DNA of 41,527 nucleotides from Thermoplasmata archaeon M9B2D (GCA_002900555.1 MUGD01000007.1:1-41527); one strand, 5' to 3'. Counted from the first letter of the stretch, positions 9,117-20,753 are shown. Notes: generated by a model not told the origin, from the letters alone. Program-made: numbers and translations.

Positions 9117-10118
9117 ATGAAGGAATTTAATCTATCGAAATTACGACATGGAACCGACCTTATTAAAAGAGGTTTTTCTAAAATGCAGAAAGGTGGTGTC
9201 ATCATGGATGTTACCACCGTTGAACAAGCAAAAATTGCAGAGAAAAGCGGTGCGGTAGCAGTCATGGCTCTTGAAAGAGTCCCAGCGGATATCCGAGCGT
9301 ACGGTGGCGTCGCTCGAATGGCAGATCCCACTATCATTAAAGAAATCATCAATACGGTCAGTATCCCAGTGATGGCAAAAGCACGAATTGGACATTTCGT
9401 CGAAGCACAAGCATTAGAAGCCCTTGGTGTGGATATGATCGATGAATCAGAAGTTCTTACCCCCGCAGACCCTTATTACCATATCGATAAACGCGTCTTT
9501 ACTATTCCCTTCGTCTGTGGCTGTAGAAACCTAGGGGAGGCAACCAGACGCATCTGGGAAGGTGCTGCGATGATTCGAACCAAGGGGGAAGCAGGCACTG
9601 GTAACATCGTTGAGGCTATTCGACATCAACGCATGGTAACACGAATGATACACGCATTAAAAACCATGCAAATGACCCAAGTGCGAAAACTAGCAGATGA
9701 ATACTGTCAAAACTATATAACCTCGTATAAAGCCTTAACAAATCAAGCTGTCGACGAAAAAACAGATCTCTTTGGTGCTTCTACCTACTCCCAGCTTAAA
9801 AAGGAGCTCTATGGGATTTTAACTGAAATTAAAGACCTCCAGCGGCTCCCTGTGGTAAATTTTGCAGCTGGTGGAATTGCAACACCTGCAGATGCAGCCA
9901 TTATGATGCAGCTGGGAAACGATGGGGTCTTTGTAGGATCAGGTATTTTCAAATCAAAGAACCCTGAGAGACGAGCAAAAGCAATCGTGGAAGCAGTCGC
10001 TCATTTTGATGAACCGGAAATAATTGCTGAGGTTAGCAAGAATCTCGGTGATGCGATGCTTGGCATCGATATCGGCTCAATTCCAAAGGATCAACTTCTG
10101 CAGGAACGAGGCTGGTAA
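9117..10118 (+). CDS. pdxS: Pyridoxal 5'-phosphate synthase subunit PdxS
   Basis: 333 residues. PdxS is the synthase barrel of the deoxyxylulose-independent pathway, making PLP from ribose 5-phosphate, glyceraldehyde 3-phosphate and ammonia supplied by PdxT. Visible are [20 protein letters not shown], the Schiff-base lysine K88 in [24 protein letters not shown], and the second active-site lysine K156 in [10 protein letters not shown]. The protein is about 40 residues longer than bacterial PdxS because of an insertion around residues 190-235, as known in euryarchaeal PdxS. The start is fixed by a good ribosome binding site. pdxT follows at once, and both are probably made from one mRNA. Confidence 0.96.
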   Translation: MKEFNLSKLRHGTDLIKRGFSKMQKGGVIMDVTTVEQAKIAEKSGAVAVMALERVPADIRAYGGVARMADPTIIKEIINTVSIPVMAKARIGHFVEAQALEALGVDMIDESEVLTPADPYYHIDKRVFTIPFVCGCRNLGEATRRIWEGAAMIRTKGEAGTGNIVEAIRHQRMVTRMIHALKTMQMTQVRKLADEYCQNYITSYKALTNQAVDEKTDLFGASTYSQLKKELYGILTEIKDLQRLPVVNFAAGGIATPADAAIMMQLGNDGVFVGSGIFKSKNPERRAKAIVEAVAHFDEPEIIAEVSKNLGDAMLGIDIGSIPKDQLLQERGW

Positions 10119-10135
10119 CGATAGTCACAATCGGG

Positions 10136-10711
10136 GTGCTGTCTCTCCAAGGAGCAGTGTCTGAACATCTTGCATCGATGAATCGTGTTTTTCAAAAAGA
10201 CAAAAGGAAAGGACAGGCTGTTTTGGTTCGACAACCACGTGATATCGATGCATGCGATGCATTAATTATTCCTGGAGGAGAGAGTACCACGATCTCTCGG
10301 ATTTTAGTCAATTCAGGAATGTATGAGGTCATCCGAGAGCGCATCATGCACGATGACATCGCTCTCATGGGAACCTGTGCGGGATGTGTTCTTCTTGGCA
10401 AGCAGTTATCTGATTCCACCGCTGACATAAAACTCTTAGACGCCATGGATATACAGGTTGAACGTAACGCGTTTGGTAGACAAAAACAATCCTTCGAAAA
10501 ACAAATAGAAATTAAAGGTTTTTTTACTCCATATACTGCCGTGTTCATCCGTGCGCCTGTTATAACAAAAACATGGGGAACTTGTGAAGTACTTGCAAAA
10601 GTAGGAACAAAAATAGTCATGACCAGGCAGCATCACTACCTGGCATTGTCATTCCACCCGGAGTTAACTTCGGACCTCAGGATCCATCAGTATTTTTTAG
10701 AGATGGTATAA
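10136..10711 (+). CDS. pdxT: PLP synthase glutaminase subunit PdxT (true start probably upstream, at 10121)
   Basis: 191 residues from GTG 10136. Class I glutamine amidotransferase that feeds ammonia to PdxS. Catalytic Cys is C81 in GTCAGCVLL, and the His/Glu pair is H174/E176 in SFHPEL; LIIPGGESTT is the PdxT oxyanion and substrate loop. The family begins with a strand of the form M-x-I-G-V-L-A-L-Q-G-A. Here GTG 10136 falls at the V, so the I-G and the residues before it would be missing. The frame stays open upstream and reads I-V-T-I-G-V-L from an ATA at 10121, with gagg (10108-10111) 9 nt before it. I see no ATG, GTG or TTG in frame between about 10070 and 10136. An ATA start is therefore possible. 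It ends directly against the convergent membrane-protein gene. Confidence 0.92.
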   Translation: MLSLQGAVSEHLASMNRVFQKDKRKGQAVLVRQPRDIDACDALIIPGGESTTISRILVNSGMYEVIRERIMHDDIALMGTCAGCVLLGKQLSDSTADIKLLDAMDIQVERNAFGRQKQSFEKQIEIKGFFTPYTAVFIRAPVITKTWGTCEVLAKVGTKIVMTRQHHYLALSFHPELTSDLRIHQYFLEMV

Positions 10712-11026
10712 TCACGCTTTCATGATGGCAAGCAGGAAGATACCTAACGCTATCAATGCTCCAACAACAGCACCAATTACTGCGATAATGCCGTTTATAA
10801 TCGTCCCTGAGAAATTCAGGAAATCCATAGGCGTTCCCATAAAACCAAGGAGATTTGCGCCCCAGAGGAAGATTACACCAACTAAAAGCCCAATAATAAT
10901 TAGGATTCCTCCAACAGCTCTGCTTTTACCAGACCCAAAATAAGCGGTAAAAATCCCTGCGATTATACTTGCAATTGCAAACACCAGCGTCATCATACTT
11001 AAAAAATATTGTACTAATCCTTCCAT
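10712..11026 (-). CDS. Small membrane protein with three predicted helices
   Basis: 104 residues from ATG 11026. The AAGGAG ribosome binding site (11035-11040) overlaps a GTG at 11035, so the ATG is preferred. Three hydrophobic stretches, approximately LVFAIASIIAGIFTAYF, AVGGILIIIGLLVGVIFLW and IINGIIAVIGAVVGALIALG, suggest three membrane helices with little outside them. I do not recognise a family. It follows the Lrp/AsnC effector-domain gene closely (that stop is within the ribosome binding site region), so the two are one transcript. It is convergent with pdxT, with no bases between the genes. Function unknown. Confidence 0.6.
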   Translation of the reverse strand: MEGLVQYFLSMMTLVFAIASIIAGIFTAYFGSGKSRAVGGILIIIGLLVGVIFLWGANLLGFMGTPMDFLNFSGTIINGIIAVIGAVVGALIALGIFLLAIMKA

Positions 11027-11038
11027 TTTTTTCACTCC

Positions 11039-11272
11039 TTAAAATTTCGTTCCCGTTAAGGTTTTCGTATCGATTACCCCTTCAATAGTTCGTATCTTGT
11101 TTACCACAATATCACCCAGGCTTTCGAAGTCATCTGCTTCGATTTTTGCGATAAGATCATATTCTCCAAATAAGGGATGGAGTTCGATAATCTGTGGTAC
11201 CTTTGAGAGCTTATTGTATACTTCATGTTCATGTGCGGGAGCGGCGCTTATTAGGACAAACCCAATTGCCAT
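11039..11272 (-). CDS. Stand-alone Lrp/AsnC effector (RAM) domain protein
   Basis: 77 residues from ATG 11272. The sequence MAIGFVLISAAPAHEHEVYN, then FGEYDLIAKIEADDFESLGD and IRTIEGVIDTKTLTGT, is the alpha-beta effector domain of Lrp/AsnC regulators with no DNA-binding helix-turn-helix. Such proteins bind amino acids and may form oligomers with full-length regulators. An ATG at 11341 would add 23 residues, but a TATA-like element lies within about 20 nt of that ATG. The 11272 start has a gaggaagg ribosome binding site and gives the usual size of a RAM-only protein, so I prefer it. The ligand and target are unknown. Confidence 0.82.
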   Translation of the reverse strand: MAIGFVLISAAPAHEHEVYNKLSKVPQIIELHPLFGEYDLIAKIEADDFESLGDIVVNKIRTIEGVIDTKTLTGTKF

Positions 11273-11448
11273 AACTTTACCTTCCTCGCTCACCGTTATA
11301 TTCTCATTGGATATAAGCCTTACGTTATTTAAGGGTTCCATTCTCCCTTATAAAAAATGGCTTTATTTTTTTGTATTCGTAGCTAGAACCAATGAAAACG
11401 AATAGGCGCTTTTCAATTGGTTCGTATAAAGAAAAACGTCTGTAGAGT

Positions 11449-11652
11449 TTACTTCTTTTTCCTCTGATATACCTCGATGAAATTTTCTATACTTCGGTCA
11501 TATGTGCGTTCAACAGCATCAGGAAAAAAACACGCGGGTACTTCACCTCTGCTTCTATGATAACTAAGGCATTCGCAGCATATCCCTTTTCTGCTGCAAG
11601 GGTAGCTACAATTGCAGGCAATTTTGTTTTGTTCTATCTTACATTCAACCAT
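11449..11652 (-). CDS. Small cysteine-rich protein, DUF6485-like
   Basis: 67 residues with eight Cys, at 4, 13, 15, 19, 25, 26, 28 and 41, in the arrangement [20 protein letters not shown] followed by [10 protein letters not shown]. This resembles the DUF6485 family as I recall it; the spacing suggests metal binding, though no metal can be read from the sequence. The start codon follows the ligA stop by 2 nt, so it belongs to the ligA transcript. Conserved coupling to a DNA ligase would suggest a link to repair, but that is inference. It could also be a passenger in the operon. Confidence 0.72.
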   Translation of the reverse strand: MVECKIEQNKIACNCSYPCSRKGICCECLSYHRSRGEVPACFFPDAVERTYDRSIENFIEVYQRKKK

Positions 11653-11654
11653 GT

Positions 11655-15360
<3,706 letters not shown>

Positions 15361-15374
15361 ACGTCCCCCATGTT

Positions 15375-16097
15375 TTATTGGAGATAGGCTACTACTTCAA
15401 CGGTATCTCCGTCTTGCAATCCAAGTGTTTGACGTAAATTAAATGGAGAGATACATTCCAGAATAGTCGCATAATGACTTCTCTTGGGAAGCACGATTGC
15501 ACCTTTCTTGCCATTGACGGTGGCCTTGAAACATATAACGCTTCCAAACGTACGATTTTGTGTTCGGAACTCACTGATTTCGATACCACCGTAGTTTCGC
15601 AGCAGTCGAATTTTATTTCGTTCTAGATATTCGATCTCCACATTCAACGTTCCAGGGTATGCGACAAATCCAAGTCGTTTTTCGAATTGGTCCGCATATC
15701 CTTTCTGTTCTGTGTAGTATTTTCCTTCGCCCATGCCTGAGATTACTGTTCCTTTGAATACAACTTTGGTGGTCAAATCAAAAATCTGTTTAAAGGACAG
15801 ATATTCATTTTCTAATGCATCAGCTCCGCTGTTCGTAATCTGAATCAACTGCTTTTTCACCCCAAGTTCCCTTGATATCATCTCCTGGATGTCAAGTTCC
15901 AGAAGGTACCGTGATGCAGTCTGCTGGCTGGTTTGTAGGCGTTGTGCCAGTTCATGAGATGAAAGCTCGATCTTGTTGTTCACCGCTCCTAAGAGGGCTA
16001 GCTCCTTTAATGTTTGCAGGAGATATGGCTTTAATGGTTTTGTACTACCTTGCTTAGGTTTATTTTCCAATCGTTTCAACAAGTTTTTTCCCTTCAT
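15375..16097 (-). CDS. ribK: CTP-dependent riboflavin kinase with N-terminal winged HTH
   Basis: 240 residues from ATG 16097. The N-terminal third is a winged helix-turn-helix (SSHELAQRLQTSQQTASRYL). The C-terminal part from about residue 110 is the archaeal RibK fold: VFKGTVISGMGEGKYYTEQ, FVAYPGTLNVEI and RSHYATILECISPFNLRQ. RibK makes FMN from riboflavin using CTP rather than ATP. The HTH-RibK fusion suggests flavin-sensing transcription control, as proposed for related RbkR proteins. The start is uncertain: ATG 16097 overlaps the upstream gene by 38 nt, while a TTG at 16082 has aaggg 7 nt upstream. An ATG at 16130 would overlap more. It leads into polX-ligA. Confidence 0.9.
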   Translation of the reverse strand: MKGKNLLKRLENKPKQGSTKPLKPYLLQTLKELALLGAVNNKIELSSHELAQRLQTSQQTASRYLLELDIQEMISRELGVKKQLIQITNSGADALENEYLSFKQIFDLTTKVVFKGTVISGMGEGKYYTEQKGYADQFEKRLGFVAYPGTLNVEIEYLERNKIRLLRNYGGIEISEFRTQNRTFGSVICFKATVNGKKGAIVLPKRSHYATILECISPFNLRQTLGLQDGDTVEVVAYLQ

Positions 16098-16287
16098 CCG
16101 TAAACATGTACTTGTTTCCTTTTTTTTCAACGATGCCTCCTGTTACAAATTCATCGATGATGCGTTGCGCGACTCGTGGTATCATACGATTTTTTTTCGA
16201 GATGCGTTTAATATCGGTTTCCCCAGCCACGAGTTCGTCGAAAATCACTCGTCTGAATTTATTTGCAAGTATGAATCCTTCGTCCAT
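16060..16287 (-). CDS. Small winged-helix DNA-binding protein
   Basis: 75 residues. The sequence FDELVAGETDIKRISKKN, AQRIIDEFVTGGIVEKKGNK and YMFTDEGKKLVETIGK reads as a minimal winged helix-turn-helix (helix-turn-helix, then a two-strand wing) of the archaeal MarR/ArsR-like type. It is the first gene of the minus-strand unit leading to ribK, polX, ligA and the Cys-rich protein, and its end overlaps the ribK start. It is divergent from the NOG1 gene with 50 nt between the starts, so it could regulate either side. Function not established. Confidence 0.65.
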   Translation of the reverse strand: MDEGFILANKFRRVIFDELVAGETDIKRISKKNRMIPRVAQRIIDEFVTGGIVEKKGNKYMFTDEGKKLVETIGK

Positions 16288-16337
16288 GCGTATCCAACAG
16301 CTTAATTTAGAGGTATCACATAAACCTTTTCAAATTT

Positions 16338-17303
16338 ATGTTTAAGAACATCCCGCTTGTATTACGTTCAAAAGAACTCATAGATCGGTCAATTCGTCAA
16401 ACAAAAAAAATCAAGATTCATGACCGGGATAAACGATATGAGATAAAGAAAACAGTTATCGCCCGGACCGACGTATTCGTATCCGTTCTTCTTTCCCACC
16501 TGGAATCCTATGTGAAAAACTTTCCATCTCTTGATAAACTTCCGTTGTTCTATCAAGAGATTATCGATATAAAAATAGATACGAATAAATTAAAGAAATC
16601 GTTAGGTGCAGTTGACTGGGCGAGAAAAACAGTGGCAATGGTCTACTCGACTCAGAGCAGTTCTTTGACAAAGACAGGAAATATCGACTTCCTCAAACAA
16701 AAACAAAAGGAAATCTACGGCCGTATCTCATCGATTGTAAAACAAGTGGATAAAAATCTTCTATTTTTAGCAAATGCACAAAAAATTTTACGAACATTTC
16801 CGGATATTGACGATATTCCAACGGTGGTAATCGCAGGATACCCCAATGTAGGAAAATCATCGTTGATGAGAAAACTTTCTGCTGCAAAACCAGAGGTGGC
16901 GCAATACCCATTTACCACAAAACAGATTTTTGTTGGTCATATAGAACACACAGTTCATTATGAAAAAAAAAGAGTTCAGATTATTGACACACCAGGGCTG
17001 TTAGATCGACCTTTGAAAGAACGCAATACAATTGAGAGGCAGGCAATCGCTGCATTACGACATCTTGCTGATTTGATTGTATTTGTCTTTGACCCGTCTG
17101 GAACCAGTGGGTATCAGATGAATGAGCAAACATACATGCTGGAAAACCTCAAAAAGTTGTTTAATGATGTACCATTTATTATTCTAGAAAACAAGGCAGA
17201 TATCCAGAGCACTGGCGCTGGTTATAGGAGGATTTCGTGTACCACCAACGAAGGAATCGAGGAACTTCGACAAGAACTTCTCTCTGTTCTAACTCAGATG
17301 TAA
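16338..17303 (+). CDS. NOG1-like GTP-binding protein (ribosome assembly)
   Basis: 321 residues, the size of archaeal NOG1. An N-terminal helical domain of about 155 residues is followed by a GTPase domain. G1 is AGYPNVGKSS at about 166-175, G2 lies in YPFTTKQ, G3 is DTPG at 217-220, and G4 is NKAD at 285-288. The DRPLKERNTIERQAIAAL stretch after G3 is typical of NOG1. In eukaryotes and archaea NOG1 takes part in large-subunit maturation. It lacks the long C-terminal region of eukaryotic NOG1. It is divergent from the winged-helix gene. Confidence 0.9.
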   Translation: MFKNIPLVLRSKELIDRSIRQTKKIKIHDRDKRYEIKKTVIARTDVFVSVLLSHLESYVKNFPSLDKLPLFYQEIIDIKIDTNKLKKSLGAVDWARKTVAMVYSTQSSSLTKTGNIDFLKQKQKEIYGRISSIVKQVDKNLLFLANAQKILRTFPDIDDIPTVVIAGYPNVGKSSLMRKLSAAKPEVAQYPFTTKQIFVGHIEHTVHYEKKRVQIIDTPGLLDRPLKERNTIERQAIAALRHLADLIVFVFDPSGTSGYQMNEQTYMLENLKKLFNDVPFIILENKADIQSTGAGYRRISCTTNEGIEELRQELLSVLTQM

Positions 17304-17335
17304 ACCTTCGTAGGTGCATATCCTTGTACATCTAC

Positions 17336-17409
17336 ATCTGCGAAAAATCCTCATAAAACAGATACATGATATTGTCCATAAAGACAACTAGGAAAGGAAG
17401 ATCGCAGAT
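17336..17409 (+). other. Inverted repeat downstream of the NOG1 gene (possible 3' structure or terminator)
   Basis: atctgcga (17336-17343) and tcgcagat (17402-17409) are exact inverse complements, 58 nt apart, and the second arm runs into ttttt. A smaller hairpin (ttgtc/gacaa, about 17373-17388) sits inside. It may end the NOG1 transcript or be a small RNA. Confidence 0.35.
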
Positions 17410-17511
17410 TTTTATACCCTCTTTTCCCCCCTCTATTCTTCCTTCCTATTGTTCCTACCTTCAGGGTATCAATAAATTTTTTTTAGTAGCAAAAAATATG
17501 TGGTAGGTGGT

Positions 17512-17847
17512 TTATCGTCGTGTTTTCATGGTTTGTATGATTTCCTTTCCAAAATCGGTAATACCATACAATCTGACGTTTTTCCCTCCACATCGTTCCT
17601 CCACGATATTCAGACCGATAAGGGATTCTTCTTCACGGTATCGTGTTTCGATTCCACGTAAAGCACCAATCACGTTAGATGAGGTAGCCCCAATATTATA
17701 GGCAATTTCAGAAGTATAACTGCAGTTTGGACTGATATCACAGAGATATTCAGTCACTTTTCTTCGAACGTTGCTTCTCCGAAGGGCTCGTATAGCAACC
17801 GATCGTTTTATCTCGATAGAGCGGTCTATCGTCGTTTGTTCTAGCAT
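17512..17847 (-). CDS. HTH regulator resembling the archaellum activator EarA
   Basis: 111 residues. The pattern RSVAIRALRRSNVRRKVTEY, then NCSYTSEIAYNIGATSSNVI, GALRGIETRYREEESLIGLN and VRLYGITDFGKEI, is a winged helix-turn-helix of the type found in EarA, the activator of the archaellum operon described in Methanococcus. The Y-x-x-x-x-x-L-x-G-L segment after the recognition helix and the TDFGK end support this. The family call is by recognition only. No archaellum genes are in the window, so the target is unknown. A TATA-like element at about 17881-17893 on the minus strand fits a start near ATG 17847. Direct repeats upstream could be its own or another regulator's binding sites. Confidence 0.6.
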   Translation of the reverse strand: MLEQTTIDRSIEIKRSVAIRALRRSNVRRKVTEYLCDISPNCSYTSEIAYNIGATSSNVIGALRGIETRYREEESLIGLNIVEERCGGKNVRLYGITDFGKEIIQTMKTRR

Positions 17848-17915
17848 CCCATCGTACCTGTTAAAAACGAATGGTGCCTCTTTTAATAAAGTATTCGCTT
17901 CCGGATACCTCGTTA

Positions 17916-17950
17916 CATATACACCTGCATTAATGTCTGCATATACACCT
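17916..17950 (-). promoter_or_regulatory. Direct repeats upstream of the EarA-like gene
   Basis: On the minus strand aggtgtatatg occurs twice (17916-17926 and 17940-17950) with a 24-nt period. A shorter related aggtat lies at about 17906-17911. The repeats are upstream of the TATA box, where activators bind. The remainder of 17848-18116 shows no gene. Confidence 0.45.
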
Positions 17951-18116
17951 CTGTATACGGGTATCTACGCAACTAACTAGACAAGACAGAAAAATCGGGT
18001 ATAAGCATTTTATAATTCGTCCTGCTATAAAAAGGTGCGATTTCCGAGATTCTAACCAGATTTTTACACATAGTGAACCAGATCTCTTTAATCAATTCTT
18101 TTCGCATTTCGATGAG

Positions 18117-18189
18117 TGCGGGCGCCGGGATTTGAACCCGAGTTTTAAGCTTGGCAAGCTTAAGTGATACCAGACTACACTACACCCGC
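18117..18189 (-). tRNA. tRNA-Gly (anticodon GCC)
   Basis: A 73-nt cloverleaf read on the minus strand. The acceptor stem GCGGGTG pairs with CGCCCGC (one T-G pair). The anticodon stem TAAGC/GCTTA encloses loop TTGCCAA with anticodon GCC, and the T arm is TCGGG/CCCGG with loop TTCAAAT. The discriminator is A and CCA is not encoded. No intron is seen. A TATA-like ctttttaagg at about 18225-18234 (minus strand) is placed to drive it. Confidence 0.95.
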
Positions 18190-18280
18190 ATATCAGATTT
18201 ATTGAGACCAAGAAGCAATCATCCCTTAAAAAGTATTACGCTGCCAACTGTTCCTATGGTGTTTTTACTTCCCCAACATA

Positions 18281-18288
18281 TTTAAATA
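18281..18288 (+). promoter_or_regulatory. TATA box of the CrtC-like lipoprotein gene
   Basis: tttaaata is centred about 31 nt before the ATG at 18315. This spacing predicts a leader of only a few nucleotides. Confidence 0.5.
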
Positions 18289-18314
18289 CAGGAGCAATAA
18301 TATTAATTCCAAGT

Positions 18315-19364
18315 ATGAATGTTAAAATGATGTGTCTAAGACATCTGATTGTCATTTATTCAATAATTTTTTGCTGTGCCCTTATATGTACAGGATGCAC
18401 GAGTAGTATAGGAAGTAGTAGTAAATATGGTGATTCTTCTATACAGGACATTACGTTACAAGACGATGCGTTCCATGGTCGAAGATATCTTCCATTTATT
18501 GAATGGTGGTATTTTGATGCAAAATTCGAAAATGGATATACCGTGGCATTTAGTGTACAAGCCATTGATCTCATTGTTAAAGAGATGGTTTCTACCCGTC
18601 TGTCTATTTACAATCAAGGAATCGTCGTTCTAAAAAGCTATGAGAAATATTCCCTAAAGGAATTTTCTGCATCGCCTGACATACCATTGATAACTATCGC
18701 AGGCAAACAACTCATGAGTGGCATGTATGATGCATCTCATGACTGTTTTGTCTATAACTTGACCATTGAGGTTCCCGGAGGATCTCTTTCATTGGAATTT
18801 GTCGGATGTACGAAAGGGTGGAAACTACGACAACAAACTCATGATTGGTGGGGGGTTATTCTCCCACGTGCCAATGTGACAGGGACGATTACCCTGGACT
18901 CCATGAAAATAAATGTAACAGGAATTGGATACCATGACCATAACTGGCATGTTAGCCCTCGTATCGTGTCAAAATTCGGATGGATATGGGGCACCTGTCA
19001 TTCAGAAAACTATACAATCACCTGGGCTGAGGTATATTCAACGCGACTGACATCCCGTCCAATCCTCGTGATAAACGAAAAAGACGGCGGGTATTTGGAT
19101 ATCCCATCAAATGCTATTTGGTTTTCAACAAAAAAAACAAAAATTGATCATTTAAAATTCATCCCATGGCTTCTCAATGTTGAAACCACAAGTGAAAAGG
19201 TGTTACTTATGATCAATATGGAAGTAACCAGTATGGACTATACCAAGTTTTTGGGTTTTATCGATTACTGGCGGTATCACATCTCTTACACCGGGACGAT
19301 TATAACAGACTGTCATGTAGAAACCGTAGAAGGTATCTCTATCATGGAGTGTCTGAGGTTTTGA
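18315..19364 (+). CDS. Predicted lipoprotein with CrtC/AttH-like lipocalin fold
   Basis: 349 residues. The N-terminus is a hydrophobic signal ending in a lipobox, ICTGC with Cys 28, so the protein is probably exported and lipid-anchored. The mature part has EWWYFDA at 63-69 and GIGYHDHNWH at 203-212, both typical of the CrtC/AttH family (hydroxyneurosporene synthase-like, two lipocalin-like halves). In bacteria CrtC hydrates carotenoids, but distant members have unknown substrates, so carotenoid chemistry should not be assumed. It is rich in Trp and beta-strand patterns. Its 3' end overlaps the convergent tiaS gene by 23 nt. It appears to be transcribed alone from the TATA box at 18281. Confidence 0.72.
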   Translation: MNVKMMCLRHLIVIYSIIFCCALICTGCTSSIGSSSKYGDSSIQDITLQDDAFHGRRYLPFIEWWYFDAKFENGYTVAFSVQAIDLIVKEMVSTRLSIYNQGIVVLKSYEKYSLKEFSASPDIPLITIAGKQLMSGMYDASHDCFVYNLTIEVPGGSLSLEFVGCTKGWKLRQQTHDWWGVILPRANVTGTITLDSMKINVTGIGYHDHNWHVSPRIVSKFGWIWGTCHSENYTITWAEVYSTRLTSRPILVINEKDGGYLDIPSNAIWFSTKKTKIDHLKFIPWLLNVETTSEKVLLMINMEVTSMDYTKFLGFIDYWRYHISYTGTIITDCHVETVEGISIMECLRF

Positions 19365-20706
19365 TAGCGACAACATCTCTGGATTGTTTCCTATTGACTC
19401 GCTTGATTGGTTTGCTTAGGTGGCGTCGTGCACAGACTGGAACCTCGTAAAACCCCTGCATTATGGACCGTGTTTTCTCCTTGAAAATTGGTTCAGTGCT
19501 CGTTGTTTTGCACACAATGCATTTGTACCCCTGTTCTGTGCCTTTTGATTTCATATGTTTCCCGCATACAGGGCAGATGGGATTTTCCGTTTTTACCCAT
19601 ATCTTCGTAAGTTGTTTAATAAAAATCTTTTCGAGATTTATCGTAAGTGGATGTTCTCTAACCCCTCCATAGACTTTGACAACATCACCAACTCGTAGCC
19701 CACGGATTGCTGTCCTGAATTCCTTGGTTGGTTCGTAGGCAGCACAGGAGATAGTACCTGTTTCATCGGTAAGGGTAAACAGGACATGACCGCCCTGAAT
19801 CGTCCAGGGATTCTGTGCGACTTTTCCCTCAGCGATTACTGATTCGAACGGATGGATTTCATTAATCTTTTTTTGCTGGAGGTGGTCATCTGTACCCTGG
19901 TTTGTTTCAAAAACAAGCCAGCTGTCGACTGTTTCCGATTTCACCATGTTCATCCCCTCCATAAGTTCTTTTATGTTCTCACCCCGAATGCCAAATAAAA
20001 TTGGGCAGGGTGAATTTGGGACGATGCGGTTATGACGATTCCGATAATCGTAGTTATCAAATGTAGAAAAAAATGTTGCATCCATATTTTTCACTGATGA
20101 CGAATCGACCGTTCGTCTCGTACCCCACCGTTCATAGCTGCGATACGCGATTACTTCAAACGTCCGGTCTTTAGGTTCCCAGGCAATGGCAGCGGTGGCC
20201 CCTATCAACCCTCGTTTGTTCTTATATCCTTCGAACCTCGCATGAAGCGTCTGTAATATCTGAAGAACATCATCAAGGCTCACAATACATCTGACTGCTT
20301 TTTCATAAACATCACTCCTTGGTTGTGTTGCCAGCATGACAAACCCTGGATTTGTGTTCTCCTCCATAGTATATGCCTGCTTTTTTAAAATATCTAGAAT
20401 AATCGCATAAACTGAATCGAGATCGTTTTCATCAAGTTCTTGGGTAAAAAAAGGGCAGCAGGCGACGTCGGCTCCATTAATCTCCCCGATTTTCATTTTT
20501 CTTGTTTCCATTTTTTTTCCTATACATAGACAAAGGGCTCCGTTTCCACGAGTCTTCCAGGGAATGTTTGGGTTTAAACGAACAAGCCGTGGATACCCAA
20601 TGATTTCATAGTCGTTCATGATTTTTTCAATAATAGTCCGTACCACATATGTGGTACATCCACCCCTGATTGAGTCGGTATCGTCGATGCCTATCCAGAT
20701 GGTTAT
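19342..20706 (-). CDS. tiaS: tRNA(Ile2) 2-agmatinylcytidine synthetase TiaS, with a non-standard start
   Basis: TiaS attaches agmatine to C34 of tRNA-Ile2 so that it reads AUA; it is essential in archaea. The family N-terminus W-I-G-I-D-D-T-D-S followed by GGCTTY is encoded at 20641-20697, upstream of the first usual start codon (GTG 20646). The frame is closed by TGA at 20707-20709, and between that stop and the motif only ATA (20706), ACC, ATC, TGG and ATA occur. The protein thus seems to start at ATA 20706 or ATC 20700. Later parts fit TiaS: FEGYKNKRGLIGATAAIAW, an OB fold (EGKVAQNPWTIQGGHVLFTL) and a four-Cys zinc ribbon (CPVCGK and CIVC). A one-base sequencing error after GTG 20710 is an alternative explanation. 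Confidence 0.9.
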   Translation of the reverse strand: MTIWIGIDDTDSIRGGCTTYVVRTIIEKIMNDYEIIGYPRLVRLNPNIPWKTRGNGALCLCIGKKMETRKMKIGEINGADVACCPFFTQELDENDLDSVYAIILDILKKQAYTMEENTNPGFVMLATQPRSDVYEKAVRCIVSLDDVLQILQTLHARFEGYKNKRGLIGATAAIAWEPKDRTFEVIAYRSYERWGTRRTVDSSSVKNMDATFFSTFDNYDYRNRHNRIVPNSPCPILFGIRGENIKELMEGMNMVKSETVDSWLVFETNQGTDDHLQQKKINEIHPFESVIAEGKVAQNPWTIQGGHVLFTLTDETGTISCAAYEPTKEFRTAIRGLRVGDVVKVYGGVREHPLTINLEKIFIKQLTKIWVKTENPICPVCGKHMKSKGTEQGYKCIVCKTTSTEPIFKEKTRSIMQGFYEVPVCARRHLSKPIKRVNRKQSRDVVAIKTSDTP

Positions 20707-20753
20707 TCACCAAAAACGTTATTAGAGAGGTCGTACTTTAAGTTTCATTACTT

